DNA from: Microbacterium aurantiacum
GTDB taxonomy: Bacteria > Actinomycetota > Actinomycetes > Actinomycetales > Microbacteriaceae
Reading direction: 5' to 3'
NCBI RefSeq assembly: GCF_002872075.1
Contig: NZ_PGGU01000005.1
Span: 62,001 to 126,000 of the forward strand
DNA: 64,000 bases
Below, in pieces: positions 23,839 to 32,050 of this stretch. The position numbers and the translations under genes are program-made. The notes beneath the pieces are model-generated. The model did no database searches and had not been told where the DNA came from. It saw only the letters and a list, made by a program, of their open reading frames with translations. The number at the start of each line of letters is the position of its first letter. Positions within the stretch are counted from its first letter, which is position 1.

Positions 23839-25113
23839 TGCGTCGTAGCCGCGGAACCGCGGGGTGGTCCTGGCGAGCAACGCGACCAGGGCGATCACCA
23901 GGAACCCGCCGAGCAACGGCGGGAACCACAGCGAAGTCGCAGTCGCGAGGACCCCGGCGTAGAGCGCTCCGACGCGGGGCCCGCCGGCCACAACGATGAT
24001 GAAGACGCCCTGCAGTCGTCCGCGCATCGCGTCGGGCACGGCGGCCTGCATCATCGTGTTCCGGTAGATCGAACTGACGTTGTCGGCGGCCCCGGAGAGC
24101 GCCAGTGCGACGCAGGCGCACACGATGAGCAGGATGTTCGGCGCCGTCGCCGACGCGCCGGGCACGAACGTGCCGACCAGCAGGACTGTTCCGAACAGGG
24201 CGATCGTCATCCCGTACGCCTGGACGGCCCGCGCGATGCCGCGGCCGTGCCAGCGATACTGCACCACGCGGCCCGAGAACAGGCTCGAGGTGAACGTCCC
24301 GACGGCGACGGCGGCCGTCAGGATCCCCGTCGTGACGGCACCGCCACCGAGCAGCACGGCCCCGAGCGCCGGGAACAGGACGAGCGGGTGTCCGAACGTC
24401 ATCGCGATGATGTCCAGCAGGTACTGCATCCGGATGTTGCCGGCGCCGCGCAGGAACCGCCAGCCGTCGACGAGGGAAGCCAGCCCCGGGCGCACGATCT
24501 CGCCTTCGGGGCGGAGTGCCGGCAGGGTCCACAGGCCGAGGAACATCGATGTCATCAGCACGACGTCGATCGTGTAGGTCCACCCGAAGCCGGTGAGCGC
24601 GACGAGCAGCCCCGCGAGCGCGGGACCCGCCATCACCGTGAGGCCGAACGATATCCCGTTCAGGGCGGAAGCGGCGGCGAGCTGATCGATGGGGATGAGC
24701 CGTGGCACGATCGCGGTTCGCGTGGCGAAGCCGACCGAGTTCGTCGCGGCGATGATCATGCTGAGCGCGTACAGCCACCAGATCGTCTCGGTACCGGTCC
24801 AGGTGAGGGCCGCAAGCAGCGCGGTCGCACAGAAGGCGATGGATGCGGCGATCAGCGCGACCTTGCGCCGGTCGAAAGCATCCGCGAGCATTCCACCGTA
24901 GAGGCCCGCCACGATCATCGGCACGAGCCCCGCGACGGCGATCATCGACACCGCGAGAGTGCTGGCGGTGAGGTCGAACACGTGCAGCATCACAGTGACG
25001 ATCGTGAGCTGGCCGCCGATGCCCGTCAGCAGCGACCCGATCCACATCCGGGCGAAGGCGGGGGAGGTCCGCAGGGGAGTGAGGTCGATGAGATGCCCGC
25101 GGGAGAACTGCAC
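23821..25113 (-). CDS. MFS transporter, EntS-like
   Basis: A 430-residue major-facilitator protein with about 12 helices. The loop between helices 2 and 3 reads GGMLADAFDRRKVAL, the family signature. Overall pattern (LTPLRTSPAFARMWIGSLLTG start; SVGFATRTAIVPRLIP after helix 4) resembles the enterobactin-exporter (EntS/DHA3) group, but the substrate is not known. The start is taken as GTG 25113, which lies 6 nt after a TAGCCT hexamer, so translation is probably leaderless. The 3' end converges on yceI. Confidence 0.86.
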   Translation of the reverse strand: MQFSRGHLIDLTPLRTSPAFARMWIGSLLTGIGGQLTIVTVMLHVFDLTASTLAVSMIAVAGLVPMIVAGLYGGMLADAFDRRKVALIAASIAFCATALLAALTWTGTETIWWLYALSMIIAATNSVGFATRTAIVPRLIPIDQLAAASALNGISFGLTVMAGPALAGLLVALTGFGWTYTIDVVLMTSMFLGLWTLPALRPEGEIVRPGLASLVDGWRFLRGAGNIRMQYLLDIIAMTFGHPLVLFPALGAVLLGGGAVTTGILTAAVAVGTFTSSLFSGRVVQYRWHGRGIARAVQAYGMTIALFGTVLLVGTFVPGASATAPNILLIVCACVALALSGAADNVSSIYRNTMMQAAVPDAMRGRLQGVFIIVVAGGPRVGALYAGVLATATSLWFPPLLGGFLVIALVALLARTTPRFRGYDALNPEP

Positions 25114-25119
25114 CTGACG

Positions 25120-25125
25120 AGGCTA
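25120..25125 (-). promoter_or_regulatory. -10 hexamer for leaderless MFS gene
   Basis: TAGCCT on the minus strand ends 6 nt before GTG 25113. Confidence 0.6.
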
Positions 25126-25159
25126 TCGGCCCCGGTGCGAGGGAGGCGCGCGCTGCTGG

Positions 25160-25165
25160 TAGACT
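25160..25165 (+). promoter_or_regulatory. Likely -10 of rpsO
   Basis: TAGACT in the context GCTGGTAGACT; the pnp leader has GCTGGTAGGCT at 41965-41975. No clear -35 is seen. This would give rpsO a leader of about 85 nt. Confidence 0.45.
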
Positions 25166-25256
25166 CTTCAGGTTGCCGTTTGATCGGCCGCGGATAAAGA
25201 GAGCTCACACATCAGGTGTTGGGCGCCGCGCAACGAACTGAAAGGGGATCCCATCT

Positions 25257-25526
25257 ATGCCACTCGAATCTGACGCCAAGAAGGCGATCATGGAAGAGTA
25301 CGCGACGCACCCCGGTGACACCGGATCCCCCGAGGTGCAGGTCGCAATGCTGACGCAGCGCATCAAGGACCTCACCGAACACCTCAAGGAGCACAAGCAC
25401 GACCACCACTCGCGTCGTGGCCTGTTCCTCATGGTGGGTCAGCGCCGTCGTCTGCTCGGCTACCTCCAGGACATCGACATCGCGCGTTACCGCTCGCTGA
25501 TCGAGCGTCTTGGGCTTCGCCGCTGA
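25257..25526 (+). CDS. rpsO: 30S ribosomal protein S15
   Basis: An 89-residue ribosomal protein that binds 16S rRNA early in small-subunit assembly. Conserved segments [19 protein letters not shown] (residues 17-35), [14 protein letters not shown] (43-56) and the Arg-rich [16 protein letters not shown] stretch are all present. AAAGGGGATC precedes ATG 25257. In many bacteria rpsO is next to pnp; here pnp lies 17 kb away. A G-C hairpin follows the stop. Confidence 0.98.
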   Translation: MPLESDAKKAIMEEYATHPGDTGSPEVQVAMLTQRIKDLTEHLKEHKHDHHSRRGLFLMVGQRRRLLGYLQDIDIARYRSLIERLGLRR

Positions 25527-25554
25527 GCGACCCAGCGTTCAATCGCACTTCTTC

Positions 25555-25586
25555 CGAAGGCCGTCCCAGGTGTGGGGCGGCCTTCG
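25555..25586 (+). terminator. Terminator after rpsO
   Basis: CGAAGGCCGTCCC (25555-25567) pairs with GGGGCGGCCTTCG (25574-25586), with one G-U pair, and TCGTCGTTT follows. Confidence 0.8.
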
Positions 25587-25599
25587 TCGTTTCCACGGG

Positions 25600-26007
25600 T
25601 TGACCATCGCTCAGCGTGATCCGCTGCCCCGACCGACTCGATGGGCCACGGCCCTTCTGGGCCTGGTGCTCGGTCTCATGGTGGCCTCCTGGGGGCTCGA
25701 CGACCTGGCGTCGGCGATCGTTCCGCTGCTGCTGATGCTCGGGCTCGTCGCCTGGATGTTCGCCTGGCGCTCGGACGCCGGTCCTGCCGCTCTCGGCCGA
25801 TACTGGCGCTGGCCGCAGATCTCGGTGTTCCTGGCGACGTCGGCGCTCGTCGCCGGGACGAGCCTGCTGGCGGCGTAGTCCGATGAGGTGTCCCCGGGGA
25901 TGCTGTTCGGCACCGGGGCGCTGGTGGCCGTGATGTACGTCGCAGCCGCGCTCGTGCCGGATCGTCCGTCGCCGGTGGTTCATGAGCCGGCCGGTGGCGA
26001 TGACTGA
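25600..26007 (+). pseudogene. Membrane protein broken by an in-frame amber stop
   Basis: The frame codes for a hydrophobic protein (helices near TALLGLVLGLMVASWG, IVPLLLMLGLVAWMFAW and ISVFLATSALVAGTSLL), stops at TAG 25876-25878, then continues in the same frame with clear coding character (SDEVSPGMLFGTGALVAVMY..., a fourth helix) to TGA 26005-26007. The final codons overlap the ATG of the next reading frame, as in a coupled gene pair. I read it as one ~135-residue gene with a nonsense mutation. The start is uncertain: TTG 25600 fits the family-like opening, and an upstream ATG at 25510 lies inside rpsO. The downstream partner gene is also broken, which favours decay over programmed readthrough. 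Confidence 0.7.
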
Positions 26008-26153
26008 GAAGCGGCGGGCACCGCACCCGCGGACCCGCCTCGACGACAACTTCTCGACGCCCATCCGCTTCTCACTGATGGCAGAAGGCATTCGCCGGGC
26101 ATCTGCAGGCGCTCCGCGCGATCGTCGAACTCGGCGGCCAGCAGATGCCGTGA
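26000..26153 (+). pseudogene. Winged-helix regulator (HTH_34-like) with internal deletion
   Basis: From ATG 26000 the first 28 residues (MTEKRRAPHPRTRLDDNFST, then PIRFSLMA) match the start of small actinobacterial winged-helix regulators of the HTH_34 type. At about 26081-26084 the frame breaks. In a different frame the sequence continues as QKAFAGHLQALRAIVELGGQ and ends at TGA 26151, which matches the C-terminal helix of the same family. The whole recognition-helix and wing region, about 45-50 residues, is missing. The remnant cannot encode a DNA-binding protein. It overlaps the preceding membrane-protein remnant (ATGACTGA), the usual arrangement for this regulator/membrane-protein pair. 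Confidence 0.7.
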
Positions 26154-26166
26154 GCGTGGAGCTGGC

Positions 26167-27171
26167 CTAGGCGGGCACCCCGACGAGATCGGCATGGTGG
26201 ATCGCTGCGACATCCGGGTGCGCACGCAGCCGCGACTTCAGGGCATTCTCGCCGTAGAGCGCGTGGATCGGATTGCTCGGATCCTGCGTGATCCCGTTTG
26301 CCTCCGAAGCGAGATCGGCTGGGAGCTCGATCAGCGGGAGACGCTGGTCCAGCGCGGGGTTGAAGAAGAACGGGATCGAGATGCGCTCGTTCGGCGCCTG
26401 CGGCGAGACGACCCGGTGGTTGGTCGCCTTGAGATAGCCGCCGGTGGCATACTCCAGGAGCTCGCCGATGTTCACCACGAAGGCACCGGGAACGGGTGGC
26501 GCGTCCACCCAGCTGCCGTCGCGCTCGACCTGGAGCCCACCCTTTCCCGGCTCGACCCAGAGAAGGGTCAGCACACCGGAGTCCTTGTGAGCCCCGACGC
26601 CCTGCTGGGGCTCGGGCTCATGGGTTCCGGGGTAGCGCACGATCTTGATGAGGGTGGAGGGCTCGCCGAAGTGCTCATCGAAGTAGGACTCCTCGGCCCC
26701 GAGCGCGACGGCCCAGGCCCGCAGCAGCTTCCGGGCGACGCCCGAGAGCGTCTCGTGCCATTCGGCGACGACCTCGCGCAGTTCGGGCTGCGCCGCCGGC
26801 CACAGATTCGGTCCGATGAGACGGTTGAACGCGGGGCCGCCGGTGACCGGCTCTCGCTCGGAGCCGATGTCGATCTGCTCCCGCCAGTCGACCTTGCCCT
26901 GGGTGCGCTCGCCGCCGATGCGGGTGTACCCGCGGAAGTGCGGGCTTTTCACGTTCTCGATCGCGAGCTTCTCCTCTTCCGGAAGTGCGAAGAAGTCCAG
27001 CGCCGCGCGATGCAGTCGTGCCTCCAGCTCGGGGGATACGCCGGTGCCTGTGAGATAGAAGAAGCCGACATCGTGGGTCGCCGCGCGCAGATCGTCGCGG
27101 AAGCGGGCAGCGGCCTCCGGGCCTTCATCGAGCTGGGACAGGTCGAGGATCGGGAGCGAGAGTTCAGCCAT
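26167..27171 (-). CDS. Isopenicillin-N-synthase-family 2OG-Fe(II) oxygenase
   Basis: A 334-residue non-haem iron oxygenase. The iron ligands are visible as His195-x-Asp197 (GAHKDSG) and His252 (ATNHRVV), and the 2-oxoglutarate-binding R-x-S is Arg263/Ser265 (NERISIP). The N-terminal DIOX_N region (VGFFYLTGTGV near residue 36) is also present. It should hydroxylate or otherwise oxidise a small molecule in the cytosol; the substrate is unknown and no biosynthetic cluster surrounds it. TAACCT 6 nt before ATG 27171 suggests a leaderless message. Its 3' end is 13 bases from the broken regulator remnant. Confidence 0.88.
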   Translation of the reverse strand: MAELSLPILDLSQLDEGPEAAARFRDDLRAATHDVGFFYLTGTGVSPELEARLHRAALDFFALPEEEKLAIENVKSPHFRGYTRIGGERTQGKVDWREQIDIGSEREPVTGGPAFNRLIGPNLWPAAQPELREVVAEWHETLSGVARKLLRAWAVALGAEESYFDEHFGEPSTLIKIVRYPGTHEPEPQQGVGAHKDSGVLTLLWVEPGKGGLQVERDGSWVDAPPVPGAFVVNIGELLEYATGGYLKATNHRVVSPQAPNERISIPFFFNPALDQRLPLIELPADLASEANGITQDPSNPIHALYGENALKSRLRAHPDVAAIHHADLVGVPA

Positions 27172-27177
27172 GACCCG

Positions 27178-27183
27178 AGGTTA
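27178..27183 (-). promoter_or_regulatory. -10 hexamer for leaderless oxygenase gene
   Basis: TAACCT on the minus strand ends 6 nt before ATG 27171. Confidence 0.5.
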
Positions 27184-27250
27184 GATCCGGTCGGCGGAAG
27201 CCGGAAACAGTGTTGCGTCGCGTTACCGGGAGGGTGCTAAAGTCTCCTAA

Positions 27251-27266
27251 GTAAGGGATGCCTTAC
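27251..27266. promoter_or_regulatory. Iron-box-like palindrome upstream of efeU
   Basis: GTAAGG-GATG-CCTTAC is a perfect 6+6 palindrome with a 4-bp centre, starting 47 nt before the efeU start. Its AGG...CCT arms resemble operators of DtxR/IdeR-type iron repressors. A possible -10 (TAAAGT, 27238-27243) lies just upstream, so bound repressor would block transcription of efeUOB when iron is plentiful. Confidence 0.6.
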
Positions 27267-27297
27267 CTCTGTTCTGCGATCGAGAGTATCCCTGTCC

Positions 27298-28245
27298 GTG
27301 CTCGCCACATTCCTCATCGGCCTTCGCGAAGGCCTGGAAGCCGCGCTCGTCGTCGGCATCCTCATCGCCTACCTCCGTCGGCTCGGTCGCGCTGATGTGC
27401 TCCCGCGGCTGTGGCTCGGGATCGGCCTCGCCGTCGCGCTGGCGCTGGGCGTGGGAGCGGTGCTCACGTTCGGCGACTATGCGCTGACGTTCGAAGCCCA
27501 GGAGCTTCTCGGCGGAGGTCTCTCCCTGCTCGCCGTGGGGATGGTCACCTGGATGATCTTCTGGATGCAGAAGGCCGGCCGCACGATGAAGGCGACGCTC
27601 GAGGGAGGTGTCGATCGCGCGCTCACCAACGGCGGTCTGTGGGCGCTCGTCGCGATCGGTTTCGTCTCGGTGGCGCGAGAGGGCATCGAGACGACACTTC
27701 TGCTGTGGTCGATGGTGCAGTCCTTCGGCGACGCGCCGTCGGCACTTCTGGGCGCGCTGCTCGGCCTCACGGCCGCCGTCATCACCGGTTGGCTGATCAC
27801 CCGTGGCGCCGTTCGGCTCGACCTGCGCCGATTCTTCACCTGGACCGGCGGATTCCTCGTCGTCGTCGCGGCCGGCGTCCTCGCCTACGCCGTGATGGAT
27901 CTGCAGGAGGCCGGGGCGCTCCCGGGCCCCTTCACCGCACTCGCGCCTCTCGATCCGGCCAACGGAGCGGTCGCCGTCGGCTGGGCTGCCTTCCCGTTCG
28001 GCTGGGCGTTCGACGTCGCATCCGCCATCCCGCCCGACAGCGCGTTGGCGGCGATCCTGCAGGCGACGGTCGGTTTCATGCCGGCCATGACGTGGCTGCA
28101 GGTCACGGCCTGGGCGCTGTACATCGCCATCGTCGGGTTCTTCTACGCCCGCGGCCTGCGCGCGCGGCATCCGTCACGCCCACGACCGGCTGCGGACCCG
28201 CATCCGGACGAGACTCTTCACCTTTCACCACAAGGAGCAGCATGA
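27298..28245 (+). CDS. efeU: Iron permease EfeU (FTR1 family)
   Basis: A 315-residue membrane permease with about seven helices that moves ferrous/ferric iron across the cytoplasmic membrane as part of EfeUOB. Both REGxE iron-binding motifs are present: REGLEAALVVG near residue 11 and REGIETTLLLW near 127. GTG 27298 is the start; the product then begins MLATFLIGLREG as in the family. The stop overlaps the efeO start (ATGA at 28242-28245). Iron-responsive control is suggested by the upstream palindrome. Confidence 0.93.
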   Translation: MLATFLIGLREGLEAALVVGILIAYLRRLGRADVLPRLWLGIGLAVALALGVGAVLTFGDYALTFEAQELLGGGLSLLAVGMVTWMIFWMQKAGRTMKATLEGGVDRALTNGGLWALVAIGFVSVAREGIETTLLLWSMVQSFGDAPSALLGALLGLTAAVITGWLITRGAVRLDLRRFFTWTGGFLVVVAAGVLAYAVMDLQEAGALPGPFTALAPLDPANGAVAVGWAAFPFGWAFDVASAIPPDSALAAILQATVGFMPAMTWLQVTAWALYIAIVGFFYARGLRARHPSRPRPAADPHPDETLHLSPQGAA

Positions 28246-29474
28246 TCACCTCACGCCGAATCATCGGTGCCCTCGCGGCCGTCGGGGCCGGAACCCTCGT
28301 TCTGAGCGGTTGCGTCGCGAAGAGCGATGTCGATACCGCTGCGGCCTTCGAGGTGTCCTCGACGGACGGCACCTGCGCCGTCTCCGCGGCGACGGCGAAG
28401 AGCGGGACGCTGACCTTCGAGGTCACCAACGACAGCAGCAAGATCTCGGAGTTCTACCTGCTCGCCGAGGACGGTCTGCGCATCGTCGGCGAAGTCGAGA
28501 ACATCGCGCCTGCGGCATCCCGCACGCTCACGGTCGTCGCCCAGCCGGGGGAGTACTTCACCCTCTGCAAGCCCGGCATGATCGGCGAGGGCGTCGGCAA
28601 GGCACCGTTCTCCGTCACCGGCGACCGGATCGCCGTCGACGGGCCGGATGCCGAGCTGAAGCAGCAGGCTGTCGACCTCTACGCCGCGTTCGTCAAGGAC
28701 CAGGTCGGACAGCTCGTGCCCACGGTCGAGGACTTCGTCACCGCCTACGTGGCTGGCGATGACGAGACCGCGCGCGCTCTCTTCCCGCAGACCCGTGCGT
28801 TCTACGAGCGCATCGAACCCGTCGCTGAGGCACTCGGCGACCTCGACCCGCGCATCGACTACCGCGAGGTCGACGCCGTCGCCGAGGAGCTGGACTGGAC
28901 CGGCTTCCACCGCATCGAGAAAGACCTGTGGGTGCCGGCGCAGGACGCACTGAACGCCGATGGCGAGACCCCGGCATGGAAGGACTGGGCGCCCTCGACT
29001 CCCGAGCAGCGCTCCGAGTTCGGCGACCTGCTGCTCGCCGACGTGCAGGAGCTCTTCTCCTACGTGCACTCGGACGACTTCACCACGGCGCTGGACGACC
29101 AGGGCATCGCGGGTATCTCGAACGGCGCCATCGCGCTGCTCGACGAGGTCGCGACCGGCAAGATCTCCGGCGAGGAGGACTGGTGGTCGGGAACCGACCT
29201 CTACGACTTCGCGGCGAACGTCGAGGGATCCAAGATGGCGTTCTCGCTGGTGCAGGACTTCGCCGCGGCTCAGGGGGAAGAGGGCAAGGCGCTGGTCGGC
29301 GAGATCGAGGCCGGCTACGCGCAGCTCGAAGAAGCGCTCGCCGCGCACGGCTCGCTGGCCGACGGGTTCGCCGGATATGCCGAACTCACCGATGGCGACA
29401 AGCGCCAGTTCACCGACCTGATCAACGCACTCGCCGAGCCGCTCTCGCAGCTGACCGGCACCGTGCTGTCCTGA
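28242..29474 (+). CDS. efeO: Iron-uptake lipoprotein EfeO
   Basis: A 410-residue extracytoplasmic component of EfeUOB. The N-terminus is a lipoprotein signal with lipobox LSGC (Cys ~24). A cupredoxin-like domain follows (to about residue 125, including YFTLCKPGM), then an all-helical M75/imelysin-like domain with the HxxE metal motif in GFHRIEKDLW near residue 228. These domains bind and perhaps oxidise iron before transfer to EfeU. AAGGAGCAGC precedes ATG 28242, which overlaps the efeU stop. Seventeen bases separate it from efeB. Confidence 0.93.
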   Translation: MITSRRIIGALAAVGAGTLVLSGCVAKSDVDTAAAFEVSSTDGTCAVSAATAKSGTLTFEVTNDSSKISEFYLLAEDGLRIVGEVENIAPAASRTLTVVAQPGEYFTLCKPGMIGEGVGKAPFSVTGDRIAVDGPDAELKQQAVDLYAAFVKDQVGQLVPTVEDFVTAYVAGDDETARALFPQTRAFYERIEPVAEALGDLDPRIDYREVDAVAEELDWTGFHRIEKDLWVPAQDALNADGETPAWKDWAPSTPEQRSEFGDLLLADVQELFSYVHSDDFTTALDDQGIAGISNGAIALLDEVATGKISGEEDWWSGTDLYDFAANVEGSKMAFSLVQDFAAAQGEEGKALVGEIEAGYAQLEEALAAHGSLADGFAGYAELTDGDKRQFTDLINALAEPLSQLTGTVLS

Positions 29475-29491
29475 TCGGGGATGCATCGAAG

Positions 29492-30805
29492 ATGAACGCG
29501 GACGAGACGGATGCCGCGGCCACGCCGTCGAAGGACAGCGAGGGCGCCGCAGCATCCGCCCGCCCGGGGCTGAGCAGACGAGGCCTGCTCGGGCTCGCGA
29601 TCGGCGGAGGCGTCGCCGGGCTCGCGGTCGGAGCGGGAGCCGGACTCGCCGGCGGCGTCGCCCTGGGGCGTGCGCGGGAGAACGCGGTGGCGCAGAGCGC
29701 CTACGACTTCTTCCGTGCCCATCAGGCCGGCATCACCACGCCGGTGCAGGATCACCTGCACTTCGCCGCGTTCGACATGATGCCGCGGAGTGATCGCGAC
29801 GATCTCGTCTCGTTGCTGCAGGACTGGACCTACGCAGCATCGCGGATGACGCAGGGGCTCGAGGTCAGCGCCACGGGCGCGGTCGGCGGTCCGGCAGAAC
29901 AACCGCCGGAGGACACCGGCGAGGCGCTGGGGCTGCCCGCGGCAGGACTCACCATCACCTTCGGCTTCGGGCCGGGGCTGTTCGAGAACGAGGACGGCGA
30001 TCGCTACGGCATCGCCGCACGGCGTCCGGCCGGGTTCGAGAAGCTGCCTCCGTTCCTCGGTGACGACCTCGATCCCGAACTCTCGAACGGCGATCTGTGC
30101 ATCCAGGCATGCGCCGACGATCCGCAGGTGGCGGTGCACGCGATCCGCAATCTCAGCCGGATCGCCTTCGGCCGGGCAAGGCTCCGGTGGTCGCAGCTCG
30201 GGTTCGGCAAGACCTCGCGGACGACGTCGACGCAGGCGACGCCCCGCAACCTCTTCGGGTTCAAGGACGGCACGGCGAACATCCTCGCCGACGATGCGGA
30301 CGCTCTCGCAGAGCACGTCTGGGTCGCAGCATCCGACGAACCCGCCTGGCTGGGCGGGGGCTCGTATCTCGTCGCCCGGAAGATCGCCATGCTCATCGAG
30401 ACGTGGGATCGGGTGCGCCTCGCCGAGCAGCATTCCATCATCGGCCGTGACAAGGGGGCCGGAGCGCCGCTGTCCGGCGGCGGCGAGTTCACCGCCCCCG
30501 ACTTCAGCCGGGTCGCGATCGACGAGAACAGCCACGTGCGGCTCGCGCATCCGGAGCAGAACGACGGCAACCGCATCCTCCGCCGCGGCTACAACTACGT
30601 CGACGGCAACAACAACCTGGGGCGCCTCGACGCGGGGCTGTTCTTCCTCTCGTACCAGCGCGACCCCGCACAGTTCGTGTCGCTGCAGCGCCGGCTTTCG
30701 ACCGACCTCCTGAACGAGTACATCCGGCACGTCGGCTCCGGGATCTGGGCCGTCCCTGGGGGCGCGAAGCCCGGATCCTACGTCGGGGCCGAGCTCTTCG
30801 ACTGA
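29492..30805 (+). CDS. efeB: Dyp-type haem peroxidase EfeB (deferrochelatase)
   Basis: A 437-residue secreted haem peroxidase of the EfeUOB system. The N-terminal twin-arginine signal contains LSRRGLLGL near residue 27, followed by a Gly/Ala-rich hydrophobic core, so the folded enzyme is exported by Tat. The Dyp motif GFKDGTAN, with catalytic Asp ~258, is present, and the haem-ligand region near ENSHVRLAHP is typical. Family members help release iron at the cell surface or oxidise haem substrates. ATG 29492 was chosen for its place 15 nt after the efeO stop. The last 28 bases overlap the convergent acyltransferase gene. Confidence 0.92.
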   Translation: MNADETDAAATPSKDSEGAAASARPGLSRRGLLGLAIGGGVAGLAVGAGAGLAGGVALGRARENAVAQSAYDFFRAHQAGITTPVQDHLHFAAFDMMPRSDRDDLVSLLQDWTYAASRMTQGLEVSATGAVGGPAEQPPEDTGEALGLPAAGLTITFGFGPGLFENEDGDRYGIAARRPAGFEKLPPFLGDDLDPELSNGDLCIQACADDPQVAVHAIRNLSRIAFGRARLRWSQLGFGKTSRTTSTQATPRNLFGFKDGTANILADDADALAEHVWVAASDEPAWLGGGSYLVARKIAMLIETWDRVRLAEQHSIIGRDKGAGAPLSGGGEFTAPDFSRVAIDENSHVRLAHPEQNDGNRILRRGYNYVDGNNNLGRLDAGLFFLSYQRDPAQFVSLQRRLSTDLLNEYIRHVGSGIWAVPGGAKPGSYVGAELFD

Positions 30806-31938
30806 GGCGAGGCCGGCCGGCGGGAGCCGGTCGGGTCGTTGCGGCGCCCCTCGCGCGAGGCGAGACCGGGGTCGGTGAAGAGCCACGTCGGGCGTGGTTC
30901 CACAAGCGGCCGGAACAGCCATCGCACCGGTCTGGTGGCGAGCGCCAGCGCGATCAGCACCGACAGCACCGTGACGGTCGGAAGCCAGATCCAGGTCGGA
31001 TCCAGGTCGCGCAGGATCCCCGTCTCACGGAACGGGTAGAGAACGAAGGAGTGCAGCAGGAACACGTACATCGTGTACTGCCCGAACGGCGTCCACCAGT
31101 GCGTCCCGCGGGGGATCAGGGCGAAGAAGGCCGCACTGAGAACCACGGCGAGCAGCATGAGGGCGATGCGCAGGCCGCCGGCCCACCACTGCTCACCCCC
31201 GAGGTCCGCGTACGAGTCCTCGTAGAACAGCCAATGCCTCAGGTCGATCGCCTGCCAGAGCGGGAGCCAGGTCCACGCCGCCCAGCCGGCCGCCCCGAGC
31301 ACCGCGACCGCCACGACGGGGACCCACCACGGGCGGGAATCCAGCAGGCGCATCCGGGCGACGATGTCGTTCTCGCGCAGCCACCACCCGAAGGCGAAGA
31401 ACGGCAGCAGGCCGAGAGTGCGCGAAAGCGAGAAGGTGCTGTCGACGTTGGGCAGGTACCCGACGCCGATCGAGATCGCCACAGTCCACAGCAACGGCCA
31501 CCGCAGCAGGGCGAGGTAGGGGAGCACCAGGCGGAAGATCCCCAGCGCGAGCAGGAACCACAGCGTCCAAGACGGCCGGGTGATGTTGGGGTCGGCCTGT
31601 CCCTCGACGAGCCACTTCGTGAGCGTCCAGAGCAGTTCGAAGATGAGATAGGGCACGAGGATGTCCGTGATGACCCTGGCCATCTGCGTCTTCGTCGGTG
31701 ACGACGACTTCGAGAAGTACCCCGAGATGATCGCGAACGCCGGCATGTGGAACGCGTACAGCGTGAGGTAGAACGCGAAAGCGATGTCCGAGTCGTAGAT
31801 CAGGCGCTGGATCGCGTGCCCGAGGACTACGAGGACGATGCAGGCGTAACGGGCGTTGTCCCAGAACGGCACCCGGCGCCGGGGCCTCTGGATCGAACCG
31901 GTGGACGGTCGTCCGGAGTCTGCGTCGGCGCTGCTCAT
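30778..31938 (-). CDS. Acyltransferase-3 family membrane protein
   Basis: A 386-residue membrane protein with about ten helices. It opens WDNARYACIVLVVLGHAIQ, the conserved Arg/His-containing first helix of acyltransferase family 3, and has AFHMPAFAIISGYF near residue 65, including the conserved His. Such proteins O-acylate sugars, peptidoglycan or exopolysaccharide at the membrane; the acceptor is unknown. The C-terminal ~40 residues are a disordered Arg/Pro/Ser-rich tail that overlaps the 3' end of efeB. TAGCCT 6 nt before ATG 31938 points to a leaderless message, though CGGAGG in the gap could also bind ribosomes. Confidence 0.85.
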   Translation of the reverse strand: MSSADADSGRPSTGSIQRPRRRVPFWDNARYACIVLVVLGHAIQRLIYDSDIAFAFYLTLYAFHMPAFAIISGYFSKSSSPTKTQMARVITDILVPYLIFELLWTLTKWLVEGQADPNITRPSWTLWFLLALGIFRLVLPYLALLRWPLLWTVAISIGVGYLPNVDSTFSLSRTLGLLPFFAFGWWLRENDIVARMRLLDSRPWWVPVVAVAVLGAAGWAAWTWLPLWQAIDLRHWLFYEDSYADLGGEQWWAGGLRIALMLLAVVLSAAFFALIPRGTHWWTPFGQYTMYVFLLHSFVLYPFRETGILRDLDPTWIWLPTVTVLSVLIALALATRPVRWLFRPLVEPRPTWLFTDPGLASREGRRNDPTGSRRPASPQSKSSAPT

Positions 31939-31944
31939 CCTCCG

Positions 31945-31950
31945 AGGCTA
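31945..31950 (-). promoter_or_regulatory. -10 hexamer for the acyltransferase gene
   Basis: TAGCCT on the minus strand ends 6 nt before ATG 31938. Confidence 0.55.
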
Positions 31951-31990
31951 CCGCGCGGGAATAAAGTTGCCTGGATCGCGTTGACTCAAA

Positions 31991-32005
31991 TACATTCAAG
32001 TGAAT
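31991..32005. promoter_or_regulatory. Operator-like palindrome TACATTCAAGTGAAT
   Basis: ATTCA and TGAAT arms around AG, 45 nt before the monooxygenase start. It differs by one base from the site before yceI (23151-23165), including three identical flanking bases (TAC), so the two are probably bound by the same MarR-type regulator. Confidence 0.6.
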
Positions 32006-32050
32006 AGAAACGGATGCCCTGTCATCCGCTTCGGGAAAGACGGAGCAATC

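Noticed and set aside
25510..25878. A normal 122-residue gene starting inside rpsO
   Set aside because: The start lies within rpsO and its terminator, and coding character continues after the stop at 25876, so a broken longer gene fits better.
25876..25878. Programmed readthrough or pyrrolysine at the amber codon
   Set aside because: The partner gene is also destroyed, and nothing nearby suggests a recoding signal.
28928..29491. Longer efeB start reaching into efeO
   Set aside because: The added residues are antisense-like Arg-rich filler in another frame of efeO; the Tat signal begins properly after ATG 29492.
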